From Rhodopseudomonas sp. P2A-2r (GTDB taxonomy: Bacteria > Pseudomonadota > Alphaproteobacteria > Rhizobiales > Xanthobacteraceae), in the NCBI RefSeq assembly GCF_026015985.1, contig NZ_CP110389.1, positions 5,736,001-5,800,000 on the forward strand: DNA of 64,000 bases. The letters are read 5' to 3'. Below the pieces are notes generated by a model. The model worked only from the letters and a program-made list of their open reading frames with translations. It was not told the origin of the DNA and did no database searches. How positions within the stretch are numbered: the first letter of the stretch is position 1; every line of letters starts with the position of its first letter. Below are positions 8,696 through 18,690 of the stretch, piece by piece. The translations under genes and the position numbers were made by a program.

Positions 8696-10092
8696 TTACA
8701 CCGGTTTCACGCCATCCAGCGCCAGCACCAGATCGCGGAACCGGGTGCCGCGGATCTCGAAGTTGCGGAACTGGTCGAACGAGGCGCAGGCCGGCGACAG
8801 CAGCACCACGGCATCGGTCAGTCCGGCGGCCTCGGCGTCGCGCGCGGCGGCCGGCACGGCATTGTCCAGCGTGGCGCTGATCTCGAAGGGCACCTTGCCC
8901 TCAAGGGTCGCGGCGAAATCGGCGGCGGCTTCGCCGATCAGATAGGCCTTGCGAATGCGTGGGAAGAATTCGGCGAGACTGGCGATGCCACCCTCTTTCG
9001 GCTTGCCGCCGGCGATCCAGAAGATGTCGTTGAACGAGGCCAGCGCCTTGGCGGTGGCATCGGCATTGGTGCCCTTGGAATCGTTGACGAACAGCGTAGC
9101 GCCCAGATGGCCGACCTGCTCCATGCGATGGGCCAGACCGGGAAAGCTGCGCAGCCCCTTTGCAGCACGTCATTGCCGACGCCGAGCGCGCGCGCCGCGG
9201 CTGCGGCGAAGGCGGCGTTCTGTGCATTGTGGACACCACGCAGCGAGCCGATGCCGGCGATATCGGCGATGGCTGTGCGCTCGCCGCCTTCGATGCGGTA
9301 GATGGTATCGTGGTCGACAACGATGCCGTCGGCAGGCGGCGCTTGCACCGAAACCCTGATCACCGGCTTGCCGGCGGCTTCGATGCGGTCGGCGGCGTTG
9401 CGGCACCAGTCGTCATCGACAGATATCAGTGCGGTGCCGCCGGCCTGCACCTGCGCCACCAGGCGATCCTTCACCGCGGCGTAGTGCTCCAGCGTGCCGT
9501 GGCGGTCGATGTGATCGGGGGTGACGTTGAGCAGCATGCCGACGCTCGGATTGAGCGAGGGCGTGAGGTCGATCTGGTAGGACGACATCTCGATCACATG
9601 GACGCGATTCATCGCCGGCGGCGCCAGCGACAGGATCGCGGTGCCGATATTGCCGCCCATCTGGGTGTCGAAGCCGGCCTCGCGCATCAGATGCGCGACC
9701 AACGCGGTGGTGGTCGACTTGCCGTTGGTGCCGGTGATGGCCACGAACGGCGCGTCCGGCGCATGCAGCGCGCGCTCGCGGCAGAACAGCTCGATATCGC
9801 CGATCACCTCGACGCCGGCGGCCTGCGCCATCAGCACGGTCCAGTGCGGCGCGGGATGGGTCAGCGGCACGCCCGGCGTCAGGATCAAGGCGGCGAAATT
9901 GGCCCATGACACGGTGCGCAGGTCGGCGGTGATGAAATTGGCCTGCGCCGCCTCGACCATGCGGTCGATGCTGTCGTCGCAAGCGACGACTTCGGCGCCG
10001 CCGGCCTTCAGCGCATGGCAACTCGCGAGGCCGGAGCCGCCGAGGCCGAACACAGCGACCGTCTTGCCAGCGAAGGATGTGACCGGGATCAA
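8696..10092 (-). CDS. murD: MurD, UDP-MurNAc-L-Ala--D-glutamate ligase (frame break near 9155-9158)
   Basis: MurD adds D-glutamate in cytoplasmic muropeptide synthesis. The N-terminal part ([23 protein letters not shown]) has the GLGGSG fold and the ATP loop [16 protein letters not shown] near residue 116. The frame is lost at [11 protein letters not shown]. The true continuation [31 protein letters not shown], with the conserved NDSKGTN motif, is one frame over and ends at 8696. One extra base in the C run 9155-9158 restores about 465 residues, the usual length. The gene is essential, so a real frameshift is unlikely. It starts 4 bases after the mraY stop. Confidence 0.93.
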
Positions 10093-10096
10093 GGCG

Positions 10097-11179
10097 TCAC
10101 CGCAACTTCAGCGTCGACAGGCCGACCAGCGCCAGCATCACCGAGATGATCCAGAACCGGATCACGATCTGCGGTTCGGTCCAGCCCTTCTGCTCGAAAT
10201 GATGATGGATCGGCGCCATCCGGAACACGCGCTTGCCGGTCAGCTTGAACGAGGCCACCTGCACGATGACCGACACGGCTTCGAGCACGAACAGGCCACC
10301 GATGACCGCCAGCACGATCTCGTGCTTCACGGCCACGGCGATGGAACCGAGCATGCCGCCCAGCGCCAGCGATCCGGTGTCGCCCATGAAGATCGAGGCC
10401 GGCGGCGCGTTGAACCACAGGAAGCCGAGGCCGGCGCCGAGCACCGCGCCGCACAGCACCGCCAGTTCGCCGGTGCCGGCGACGTAGTTGATCTGCAGGT
10501 AGTCGGAGAACACCGCGTTGCCGGCGAGGTAGGAGATCATGCCGAACGACGCAGCCGCGATCATCACAGGGACGATAGCCAGGCCGTCGAGGCCGTCGGT
10601 CAGGTTCACCGCATTGCCGGCGCCGACCACGATGAAGGCGCCGAAGATCACGAAGAACCAGCCGAAGTTGATGATCACGTCCTTGAAGAACGGAATCACC
10701 AGCGAACTCGACAGCGGATCGCGGCCAAGCTTGACGAAGGCAAAGCAGGCCAGTGCCGCGATGGCCGTCTCGATGGCCAGACGGGTGCGGCCGGCGAAGC
10801 CGGCTTCGGTCTGCTTGGTCACCTTCAGATAGTCGTCATAGAAGCCGACGAAGCCGAAGCCCAGCGTCACCGCCAGCACGATCCACACATAGGGATTGCG
10901 CGGATTGGCCCACAGCAAGGTGGACACCACGAGGCCCGACAGGATCATCAGCCCGCCCATGGTCGGGGTGCCGACCTTGGCCAGATGCGACTGCGGCCCG
11001 TCGCTGCGGATCGGCTGGCCCTTGCCCTGGCGCAGCCGCAGATTGTCGATGATCCACGGCCCGAACAGGAACACGAACAGCGCGCCGGTCACCATGGCAC
11101 CGCCGGTGCGGAAGGTGATGTAGCGGAACACGTTGAAGACCGGGACGCTGCCGGAAATATCGATCAACCAGTAAAACAT
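10097..11179 (-). CDS. mraY: MraY, phospho-MurNAc-pentapeptide transferase
   Basis: MraY transfers phospho-MurNAc-pentapeptide to undecaprenyl phosphate, forming lipid I in the inner membrane. The 360-residue polytopic protein shows the family signatures [13 protein letters not shown] (about 68-80), the aspartate-rich [11 protein letters not shown] (about 110-120), [16 protein letters not shown] (about 187-202), [12 protein letters not shown] (about 262-273) and the His loop [13 protein letters not shown] near 320. Neighbours murD and murF are 4 and 9 bases away, consistent with a single transcript. Confidence 0.98.
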   Translation of the reverse strand: MFYWLIDISGSVPVFNVFRYITFRTGGAMVTGALFVFLFGPWIIDNLRLRQGKGQPIRSDGPQSHLAKVGTPTMGGLMILSGLVVSTLLWANPRNPYVWIVLAVTLGFGFVGFYDDYLKVTKQTEAGFAGRTRLAIETAIAALACFAFVKLGRDPLSSSLVIPFFKDVIINFGWFFVIFGAFIVVGAGNAVNLTDGLDGLAIVPVMIAAASFGMISYLAGNAVFSDYLQINYVAGTGELAVLCGAVLGAGLGFLWFNAPPASIFMGDTGSLALGGMLGSIAVAVKHEIVLAVIGGLFVLEAVSVIVQVASFKLTGKRVFRMAPIHHHFEQKGWTEPQIVIRFWIISVMLALVGLSTLKLR

Positions 11180-11188
11180 TCAGACCGC

Positions 11189-12625
11189 CTATACCGCGGC
11201 ATCATCGAGCGCGGCCTTGCCGGGAAAGCGCTTTTCGAGCGCGGTAACAATCGGTTTCATACGCGAGCCGAGCGAGCCCTTAACCATCACGGCGTCGCCG
11301 GCCCGGATTCCGGCGAGCACCTGCGATTCGAGCGCCGCCGAACTGTCGGCATAGCCGCCCCGCTTGCCGGAGGAAAGGGCATCCCACAGCTGGCGCATCA
11401 GGGGACCACAGCAAAACACCAGATCGACGTTGTTGGCCTGGATCGCTCCCAGCAGTCCGCGGTGCAATTCGGCGCCCTGGGGGCCGAGTTCCAGCATGTC
11501 GCCGAGCACCGCGATGCGGCGGCCGTGCGGCCCGATGGCGGCAGCGCCCAGCACATTCAGCGCCGCCGCCATCGAGGCCGGATTGGCGTTGTAGCTCTCG
11601 TCGATGAGGGTGGCCTCGCCGCCTGCGAGTTCCAGGACGTGTCGGGCGCCGCGTCCGGTCGCCGGCTGCACCTGCGACAGGGTCAGCGCCGCCAGCGCCA
11701 AGTCGGCGCCCATCAGCGAGGCCGCCGCCAGCACCGCCAGCGAATTCATCGCCATGTGGCGGCCGGGCATGCCGACCTTGTAGGTGACGTCATGGCCGAG
11801 AATGCTGGCATGCACCGCCGAACAGGTCGGGTGCAGCGCCACATCGAGCAGCCGCGCTTCCGATTTCTCGTCGGTGCCGAACGACACGATGCGCGAGACG
11901 CCGGCCTTCGTCGCTTGCGCCTGCAGCCGGTCGAACTGGCCGTTGTCGCGGTTGAGAATGGCGGTGCCGCCGGGCTCTAGTCCCAGAAAAATCTCGGCCT
12001 TGGCGTCGGCGATGGCCTCGATGCCGGCGAAGAACTCCAGATGCACGGGCTCGACGGTGGTGATGACCGCGAAATGCGGTCGCACCAGTTTCACCAGCGG
12101 CTCAATCTCGCCGGAATGGTTCATGCCGATTTCGAAGATGGCAAAGCGCGCGGTCTCCGAGCAGCGCGCCAGCGACAGCGGCACGCCCCAGTGATTGTTG
12201 AACGAGGCCACCGAGGCATGGGTCTCGCCCTGGGCCTCGAGCACGCGGCGCAGCGCTTCCTTGGTGGAGGTCTTGCCCACCGAGCCGGTGACCGCAATGA
12301 TCTGCGCGCCGAGCCGGGCGCGCGCGGCGCGCGCCAGATCGACCAGCGCCGCCAGCACGTCATCGACCACCAGCAGCGGCGCGTCGGCGGCGAATTTGCT
12401 GCGCTGTGCGCGTTCGACCACCGCGAGCCCGGCGCCGGCCTTCAGAGCCGCATCGACGAAAGCGTGGCCGTCATGGACGTCACCCTTGATGGCGAAATAG
12501 GCCTCGTTCGGCGCGATGGTCCGAGTGTCGATCGACAGGCAGGTGATGCCGGCTGGCAAGGAGCCGCTAGCCTCGGCGCGCATCGCCTCGGCCATCGCCT
12601 CGGTGGTCCACAGGATTTCGCTCAT
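11189..12625 (-). CDS. murF: MurF, UDP-MurNAc-tripeptide--D-Ala-D-Ala ligase
   Basis: MurF joins D-Ala-D-Ala to the UDP-MurNAc tripeptide, completing the pentapeptide. The 478 residues contain the ATP loop IAVTGSVGKTSTKEALRR near 113-130, the central motif FNNHWGVPLSL, EIGMNHSGEIEPL and the C-terminal DESYNANPASMAAAL and AVLGDMLELG motifs. Start ATG 12625 overlaps the murE stop by 4 bases (ATGA), implying translational coupling in the dcw operon. Confidence 0.97.
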   Translation of the reverse strand: MSEILWTTEAMAEAMRAEASGSLPAGITCLSIDTRTIAPNEAYFAIKGDVHDGHAFVDAALKAGAGLAVVERAQRSKFAADAPLLVVDDVLAALVDLARAARARLGAQIIAVTGSVGKTSTKEALRRVLEAQGETHASVASFNNHWGVPLSLARCSETARFAIFEIGMNHSGEIEPLVKLVRPHFAVITTVEPVHLEFFAGIEAIADAKAEIFLGLEPGGTAILNRDNGQFDRLQAQATKAGVSRIVSFGTDEKSEARLLDVALHPTCSAVHASILGHDVTYKVGMPGRHMAMNSLAVLAAASLMGADLALAALTLSQVQPATGRGARHVLELAGGEATLIDESYNANPASMAAALNVLGAAAIGPHGRRIAVLGDMLELGPQGAELHRGLLGAIQANNVDLVFCCGPLMRQLWDALSSGKRGGYADSSAALESQVLAGIRAGDAVMVKGSLGSRMKPIVTALEKRFPGKAALDDAAV

Positions 12626-14079
12626 GCAACCCTCGCAGCAAGCGCCGCCGCAGCGGCTTCGTGATCGCTAAAATGCAGCGTGCGATCGCCGACGATCTGT
12701 CCGATCTCGTGGCCCTTGCCGGCGATCAGCAAGGCGTCGCCCTGCTGCAGCCCGGCGATGGCCACCTTGATGGCTTCGGCGCGATCGCCGATCTCCACCG
12801 CGCCGGGCGCGGCAGCGAGAATGGCGGCGCGGATCGCGGCGGGATCTTCGCTGCGCGGATTGTCGTCGGTGACGATGACGCTGTCGGCCTTCTCTGCGGC
12901 GATGGCGCCCATCAGCGGTCGCTTGCCGGTGTCGCGGTCGCCGCCGGCGCCGATCACCACCACGAGCTTACGCGGCGCATAGGGGCGCAGCGCTTCCAGC
13001 GCCTTGGCCAACGCATCGGGCTTGTGGGCGTAGTCGATGAACACCGGCGCACCGTTGTGGGTGCCGACCTGTTCCAGCCGGCCTTTCGCCCCTTCAAGAT
13101 GCTCGAGCGATGCCAGCACCTCGGCGGCGTCACCGCCCGTGCCGATCACCAGGCCAGCTGCCACCAGCGCATTTTCGATCTGGAATTCGCCGACCAGCGG
13201 CAGCCGGATGTCATGCATCCGGCCGCAATGCTGCAGCGTCAGCAATTGCGAAAAGCCGTCGATGGCGGCGGCAACGAGACGGATGCCTTCGCCGGCGCCG
13301 TCGCCCTGGCGCCCCACGGTGATGGTGCGCAGCTGTCGTTCGCGCGCCGCGGCGATCACCTGCGCCGAACAGTCGTGATCCGCTGATATCACCGCGACGC
13401 CGTCATCGACGACAAGTTCGCGAAACAGCCGCAGCTTGGCCGCGAGGTAATGTTCGACGGTCGGATGATAGTCCATGTGGTCGCGCGACAGGTTGGTGAA
13501 GCCGCCGGCCGCGATGCGGATGCCGTCGAGGCGATATTGATCGAGACCGTGCGACGAGGCCTCGACCGCCAGATGCGTGACGCCGTCGCCCGCGATCTCG
13601 TCGAGCTGGCGGTGCAGCGCGATCGGGTCTGGCGTGGTCAGCGAGCCATAGACGGCGCGCTGTGGCGAGACGAGGCCGATGGTGCCGATGCTGGCGGCGA
13701 CGTGGCCGAGCCGCTCCCAGATCTGCCGCGCGAAAGCCGCGACCGAGGTCTTGCCCGAGGTCCCGGTCACCGCGGCGATGACCGCGGGTTGGCGCGGGTA
13801 AAATCTTGCCGCGGCCAGCGCCAGCGCGCGGCGCGGATTGGGGGTGGTGACGAACGGCACCGGCAGGCCGATATGCGCGTGATCGCCGACCACGGCGACG
13901 GCGCCGGCCGCGATGGCCTGGGTGACGAATCGCGCGCCGTCGGTCCTGGCGCCGGCCAGTGCGAAGAAGACATCGCCGGGCTTCACCGCGCGACTGTCCA
14001 CCGCAAGACCGCTCACGGCAACCTCGCCCGCGGGCGCGTCCATCGCGGCGTCATCGCTGAAAAGGTCGCGCAGTTTCAT
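12622..14079 (-). CDS. murE: MurE, UDP-MurNAc-dipeptide--meso-diaminopimelate ligase
   Basis: MurE adds the third residue of the stem peptide. The 485-residue protein carries the ATP loop AAVTGTSGKTSVAAFARQ near 103-120 and the substrate-recognition motif DDNPRSEDP near residue 405. DNPR marks enzymes that use meso-diaminopimelate rather than lysine, as expected for a Gram-negative cell wall. It lies 79 bases downstream of ftsI and overlaps murF by 4 bases. Confidence 0.97.
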   Translation of the reverse strand: MKLRDLFSDDAAMDAPAGEVAVSGLAVDSRAVKPGDVFFALAGARTDGARFVTQAIAAGAVAVVGDHAHIGLPVPFVTTPNPRRALALAAARFYPRQPAVIAAVTGTSGKTSVAAFARQIWERLGHVAASIGTIGLVSPQRAVYGSLTTPDPIALHRQLDEIAGDGVTHLAVEASSHGLDQYRLDGIRIAAGGFTNLSRDHMDYHPTVEHYLAAKLRLFRELVVDDGVAVISADHDCSAQVIAAARERQLRTITVGRQGDGAGEGIRLVAAAIDGFSQLLTLQHCGRMHDIRLPLVGEFQIENALVAAGLVIGTGGDAAEVLASLEHLEGAKGRLEQVGTHNGAPVFIDYAHKPDALAKALEALRPYAPRKLVVVIGAGGDRDTGKRPLMGAIAAEKADSVIVTDDNPRSEDPAAIRAAILAAAPGAVEIGDRAEAIKVAIAGLQQGDALLIAGKGHEIGQIVGDRTLHFSDHEAAAAALAARVA

Positions 14080-14158
14080 ACTGTTCCTGCTCGGAGATCG
14101 GGTACATTACGGCCCTGGCAAACCGCATTTTGCACCGACTGTAAAGCGCCCTGCGTGG

Positions 14159-15921
14159 CTACTGTGTCACCCTCGATGCCGCAAGAATAAGGCGGTCGGC
14201 GGTCGGCAGATCGAAGCGGGGCTCGAGTCCGAGCAGAGGCGCAATGCGGGCGATCACCTTGCCGCCGGCGGGAACCGCATTCCAGCCCGAGGTGATGAAG
14301 CCGTGGGTTTCCGGAAGCGCCTTCGGCTCGTCGAGCATCACCAGAACCTGGAATTGCGGGTTGTCCATCGGCAGCACCGCAGTGAAGGAGTTCAGCACCT
14401 GCTTCTTGGAATAGCGGCCGCCGACGACCTTTTCAGCGGTGCCGGTCTTGCCGCCGATGTAGAAGCCCTTGGACAAAGGTCGGCCTGACGCGCGGTGCCG
14501 GTTTCGGCGTTGAGGCGCATCAGATAGCGGATCTTGTCGCTGGTATCCTTCTTGACCACGCGCTTGCCGATCGCCAGCGCCTCTTCCTCGGTCCGCTTCA
14601 GGAAGGTCGGCGGGATCAGATAGCCGCCATTGACCATGGCGTTGATGCCCATCACCGCCTGAAGCGGCGCTACCGCAATGCCGTGGCCGAAGGCGATAGT
14701 GATGGTGTTGAGTTCGCCCCAGCGCTTCGGCACGATCGGCATGGCGCTCTCAGGCAGTTCGGTGCGCAGCCGGTCCATCTGGCCGACCTTCTTCAGGAAC
14801 GCCTTGTGCGCCTCGACCCCCATCGACAGCGCGACGCGCGCGGCACCGATGTTCGAGGAGAAGGTAAACACTTCAGCGAGCGAGATGGCGCGCCCGAGGT
14901 TGTGACTATCGTGGATCTTGAACTTGCCGTAGCTGAGCGGCATCCGCGCATCGTACATCGTGCCGAGATTGGCCTTGCCGGCATCCAGGGCCATCGCCAG
15001 CGTCAGGGTCTTGAAGGTCGAGCCCATCTCGTAGACGCCGGTGGTCAGGCGGTTGATCCGGTCGGGATCGTGGGCTTCCTTCGGATTGTTCGGATCGAAA
15101 TCCGGCAGCGACACCATCGCCACGATCTCGCCGGTCTTGACGTTGGAGACCAGGCCGGAGGCCGCCTTGGCACTGTATTTCGCTTTCGCCTTGATCAACT
15201 CGTCGCGCAGCGCATGCTCGACGCGTAGATCCACCGACAGCTCGATCGGCTTCTGCAGACGATCAGAGGCAAAGCCGGCGCGATGCAGGTCGGCGAGGCC
15301 GTTGGTATCGAGCCACTTCTCGATGCCGGCGATGCCCTGGTTGTCGGTGTTGACCAGTCCGATCACGTGGCTGACCGCGGCACCGCTCGGATAGACCCGC
15401 TTGTTCTCGCGCAGGAATCCGACCCCCGGCACGCCGAGTTTGTGAATGTCGCGCTGCTGCTGCGCGGTGATCTCGCGCTTCAGCCAGACGAAGCCCTTCT
15501 TGGACATCAGGCGCTCGCGCACCTCGGCGGTGTCGAGATCGGGCAAGGTCGCGGTCAGCAGCTCGATGGCCTCGTCCTTGTCGACGATGCGGCGCGGTTC
15601 GGCGAACAGGCTGGGCGCCTTGATGTCGGTGGCCAGAATATCGCCGTTGCGGTCGACGATGTCGGGCCGCGCGGTGGCGATGGCGTCGCGGGCGGCGCGC
15701 CGCTCGCCATGACTGTCGCCGCCGACGGCGAACATCACCAGACGAAGGGCGATGATGCCGTAGATGCCGGCAAAGGTGAGCATGGCCAGGCCGACGCGCG
15801 CGCGAGCCTTCGCGGCGCGGTCGACATTGCGTCCGTACAGCAGGCTGCGGATCAGCCGCTGGCGCCAGGGCTCAACGGGTTTTGCTGCTGGCTTGTGCAT
15901 GATGGGGGATTGATCGGTCAC
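14159..15921 (-). CDS. ftsI: FtsI (PBP3), septal peptidoglycan transpeptidase (frame break near 14474-14481)
   Basis: A class B penicillin-binding protein that cross-links septal peptidoglycan and partners FtsW. GTG 15921 overlaps the ftsL stop (GTGA) and gives [10 protein letters not shown] followed by one membrane anchor near residue 45-65. The transpeptidase domain has the nucleophile motif GSTFKTL, the SSN motif and, in the shifted frame, [13 protein letters not shown]. The frame is lost after [11 protein letters not shown] and resumes at SKGFYIGG; one added base at about 14474-14481 restores roughly 587 residues. An essential gene, so a sequencing deletion is the likely cause. Upstream in-frame codons back to 16140 overlap ftsL and are not used. 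Confidence 0.94.
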
Positions 15922-16298
15922 TGCGCGTCCTCCGGCGACGGCAAGGTGCCGGTGACAATGTCCGGATCGATCGTATCGATCATTGCACCGATTGGATCTG
16001 GATCGCCCGGTTTGGCGAAGCTCGGCGGCCGGTCCGGCAGATTCTTCAGCGAGTCGAATTGCTGCGCGGAGATCGGCTTCAGCGCCAGGTGCCGCTCGGC
16101 GAGCCCCTGTAGCCGCATCGGCGCGTCGAGCTTGGCCCATTCCGCGCGCAGCGACGCGATGGCATCGCGTTGCTCGCGGATGTCGGCGTGCAGCCGCAGC
16201 ACCCGCTCGGTGCGCACGGTGGATTCCATCTTGATACGGTAGACATAGGCCGCGGCGAACACCAGCATGGCGATCACGAGGAGATGGATGATGCGCAT
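15918..16298 (-). CDS. ftsL: FtsL-like divisome protein
   Basis: A 126-residue bitopic protein with one N-terminal membrane segment (IIHLLVIAMLVFAAAYVYRI, residues 3-22) followed by a short coiled-coil stretch (about 28-60) and a proline-rich tail. Size, topology and position between rsmH and ftsI are those of FtsL, which with FtsB/FtsQ recruits and activates FtsWI. Sequence conservation in this family is low, so the name rests mainly on context. Its start is 2 bases from the rsmH stop, and its stop overlaps the ftsI start. Confidence 0.85.
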   Translation of the reverse strand: MRIIHLLVIAMLVFAAAYVYRIKMESTVRTERVLRLHADIREQRDAIASLRAEWAKLDAPMRLQGLAERHLALKPISAQQFDSLKNLPDRPPSFAKPGDPDPIGAMIDTIDPDIVTGTLPSPEDAQ

Positions 16299-16300
16299 GC

Positions 16301-17296
16301 TCAGCCTCCCCTCAGCACAGTGGCGAGCGTCGGCCAGCCCGGCAATGGACCGGCATCCTGCGCCGGCGCATCAGTGCGCTCGGCAGCGCGCAGCTTGGCG
16401 GAACGCGCGCGCGGGTTGGCGGTGACTTCCTCGCCACCCGCCACGATCGGGCGTTTGGTGAGCAAGTGGAAGCGCGGACGGGAGAGCCCGATCTCCGGCA
16501 GATGCCGCGAGCCGCCGCCGGTCTTGCTGCGCTCGTTCAGGAAATTCTTGACGATGCGGTCTTCCAGCGAATGGAACGAGACCACCGCGAGGCGGCCGCC
16601 CGGCTTCAGCACGCGCTCGGCAGCGGCCAAGGCCAGGTGCAGCTCGTCGAGTTCCTCGTTGACGAAGATCCGCAGCGCCTGGAACGTGCGCGTCGCCGGA
16701 TGGAGCTCGCCGGGCTTGGCCCAGACGACTTTGGAAACGACGGCGACCAGTTCGTCGGTGGTGAGGATCGGCGCCTCCTTGCGGGCAGCGACGATGGCCT
16801 TGGCGACGGCACGGGAATGCCGCTCCTCGCCGAAAATATAGATGATGTTGGCGAGATCCGCCTCGGAGGCCTTCGCCACCACGTCGGCTGCGGTCGGCCC
16901 GTCATGGCCCATGCGCATGTCGAGCGGCCCGCTGAACCGGAACGAAAAGCCGCGCTCGGCCTGATCGATCTGCATCGAGGACACGCCGACATCCATCACC
17001 ACGCCGTCGACCAATGGTTCGCCCTGCCCGGCGCAAACGTCGGCGAGATGCGAGAAGCGGTCCTCCACCAGCGACAGCCGGCCCCCGGATTGATCGACCA
17101 GATCAAAGCCGCCGGCGATGGCAGTGCGGTCGCGGTCGATGCCGATGACCCGGGTTCCGGGCGTGGCGAGAAGCATGCGGGAATAGCCGCCGGCACCGAA
17201 GGTGGCATCGACATAGACGCCGTCTTCGCGGGGCGCGAGCAAGTCGACGGCCTCGTGGCCGAGCACCGGGATATGGCGTGGTGCAGGCGCGGTCAT
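16301..17296 (-). CDS. rsmH: RsmH, 16S rRNA (cytosine-1402-N4)-methyltransferase
   Basis: RsmH (MraW) methylates N4 of C1402 in the decoding centre of 16S rRNA. From ATG 17296 ([20 protein letters not shown]) it is 331 residues long. It has the SAM-binding motif [15 protein letters not shown] near 29-43, [22 protein letters not shown] near 100-120 and the C-terminal [19 protein letters not shown]. An in-frame extension to 17524 has no conserved sequence and is rejected. The ATG overlaps the stop of the mraZ-like stub as ATGA. Confidence 0.97.
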   Translation of the reverse strand: MTAPAPRHIPVLGHEAVDLLAPREDGVYVDATFGAGGYSRMLLATPGTRVIGIDRDRTAIAGGFDLVDQSGGRLSLVEDRFSHLADVCAGQGEPLVDGVVMDVGVSSMQIDQAERGFSFRFSGPLDMRMGHDGPTAADVVAKASEADLANIIYIFGEERHSRAVAKAIVAARKEAPILTTDELVAVVSKVVWAKPGELHPATRTFQALRIFVNEELDELHLALAAAERVLKPGGRLAVVSFHSLEDRIVKNFLNERSKTGGGSRHLPEIGLSRPRFHLLTKRPIVAGGEEVTANPRARSAKLRAAERTDAPAQDAGPLPGWPTLATVLRGG

Positions 17297-17382
17297 CCGC
17301 CCGCTCCGCAGCAGGACGGAACCGGCATAACCCGGCCCTTCGCATCGAGGCGCAACGTCAAACTGGACACCGACTGGCCCAT
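17293..17382 (-). pseudogene. mraZ: 29-codon mraZ-like stub coupled to rsmH
   Basis: A short ORF begins at ATG 17382 behind a GAGG ribosome site and ends in an ATGA overlap with the rsmH start. Its peptide [20 protein letters not shown] resembles the first 20 residues of alphaproteobacterial MraZ, including the DAKGR motif of its AbrB-like fold. MraZ is normally about 140-160 residues and sits exactly here, before rsmH. The rest of the domain, including the second DxxGR repeat, is absent. It is probably a truncated remnant, perhaps kept as a leader ORF that couples translation into rsmH; a chance match over 15-20 residues cannot be excluded. Confidence 0.5.
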
Positions 17383-17830
17383 GTCGCCTCAACTGTCGGC
17401 GCGCCGCCCGGCCTTTCCGCTCGAAAGACCGCAGCACCGCGCGATTGTCGGTCCGATTCGCCGCGCCGCCCGCGCGAAGCGCAGGAAAATTCGGTCGTCC
17501 GCATGGAAATTGCAGGGTTGCCATGGGATTTGAGCGTCAAAAGGGACCTCGGCCAGCCCTCACGGGACGGCTGTTCACCCCTCAGTAACGTCGCTTAGCG
17601 TTAAGAAAGGGTTGATAGTACCGAACGGAATTAAGGCACTGGCCGCCGTCGCGAGATCGCTTGGCTCGATGGCGGCGACTTCGGGAACTGGTGCCCGGCG
17701 TCCACATGTCGGCGAAAAAGCTGCACAGGTGTCACGGAACCGTTGCGCGGCGCGGCCGTGGCCGGGATAGTGCGCCTGAAGTGCTGCCGGCCGATCCGGA
17801 GCGCGTTCTCCTGACCGGTTGAGTTGCCCC
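17383..17830. other. dcw / amidase divergent control region
   Basis: This 448-base gap separates the divergent dcw operon and the amidase gene, and must hold both promoters. No confident -10/-35 pair was found. A near-match to the CtrA pattern (TTAA-N7-TTGA, one base off) lies at 17601-17615, and CTTAGCGTTAAG at 17593-17604 is a loose dyad. An ORF on the minus strand at 17575-17832 has no recognisable family and is taken as a shadow. Confidence 0.4.
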
Positions 17831-18688
17831 ATGGCTACAGGCTCCTACGCATCATCCGGGGCTGATTCGAAGCGTCAACGTCCACTGCCGATTCCAAAGG
17901 GCGCTGCGGACCTGCCCCTCTTCACCCCCGACTCCTCGGTGGTCTCCGACGTGATCCCGTCAGCCAACTTCGGCGAGCGCAACAACGGGCGGCTCGCCGA
18001 CATGATCGTGCTGCACTATACCGGCATGCCCGACGTGGAAGGCGCCATCGCGCGGCTGTGCACCGCCGGCACCGACGTCTCCGCGCATTATATCGTGCTG
18101 GAAGACGGCCGCATCGTGCAAACCGTGCCGGAGGCGAAGCGGGCGTGGCATGCCGGCGTCGGCTATTGGGCCGGCGAGGAAGACATCAATTCCTGCTCGA
18201 TCGGCATCGAGATCATCAATCGCGGCCACGACTGGGGCTATCCGGATTTTCCGCGCCGGCAGATCGCCGCGGTTATCGCGCTGTGCCGCGGCATCATGCT
18301 GCGCCACGAACTGCCGGCGCATCGCGTGCTCGGCCATTCCGATGTGGCGCCGTCGCGCAAGAAGGATCCCGGCGAGAAGTTTCCGTGGCATTCGCTGGCC
18401 AATTCCGGCGTCGGCCACTGGGTGCTGCCGGCACCGATCGTGCGCGGCGAGACCATCAAGTTCGGCGCCGAGGGCGATGACGTGCTGGCACTGCAGCATG
18501 CGCTGGCGCGCTACGGCTACGGCATCGCGGCGAACGGCAAGTACGATTCGTCGACCATGGAAGTGGTCACCGCATTCCAGCGCCATTTCCGGCCCGAACG
18601 AGTCGACGGCATCACCGATCATTCGACCCTGACCACCCTGCAGGCGCTGCTCGGCAGCCTGCCGGCCGAGACCGTCGCAGCGCGCTAG
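17831..18688 (+). CDS. AmpD-type N-acetylmuramoyl-L-alanine amidase with peptidoglycan-binding domain
   Basis: A zinc amidase that cleaves the bond between MurNAc and the stem peptide. From ATG 17831 (285 residues) the Amidase_2 domain covers about 55-190: metal ligands are the His of VLHYTG and the His and Asp of VLGHSDVAPSRKKDPGEKF. A PG_binding_1 domain follows at about 215-275 (GAEGDDVLALQHALARYGYG). No signal peptide is evident, so it may act in muropeptide recycling in the cytoplasm; export by another route is possible. It is divergent from the dcw operon. Confidence 0.93.
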   Translation: MATGSYASSGADSKRQRPLPIPKGAADLPLFTPDSSVVSDVIPSANFGERNNGRLADMIVLHYTGMPDVEGAIARLCTAGTDVSAHYIVLEDGRIVQTVPEAKRAWHAGVGYWAGEEDINSCSIGIEIINRGHDWGYPDFPRRQIAAVIALCRGIMLRHELPAHRVLGHSDVAPSRKKDPGEKFPWHSLANSGVGHWVLPAPIVRGETIKFGAEGDDVLALQHALARYGYGIAANGKYDSSTMEVVTAFQRHFRPERVDGITDHSTLTTLQALLGSLPAETVAAR

Positions 18689-18690
18689 CG

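Noticed and set aside
17575..17832. 85-codon minus-strand ORF before the dcw cluster
   Set aside because: No family resemblance, no convincing ribosome site, and it spans the region where both divergent promoters must lie.
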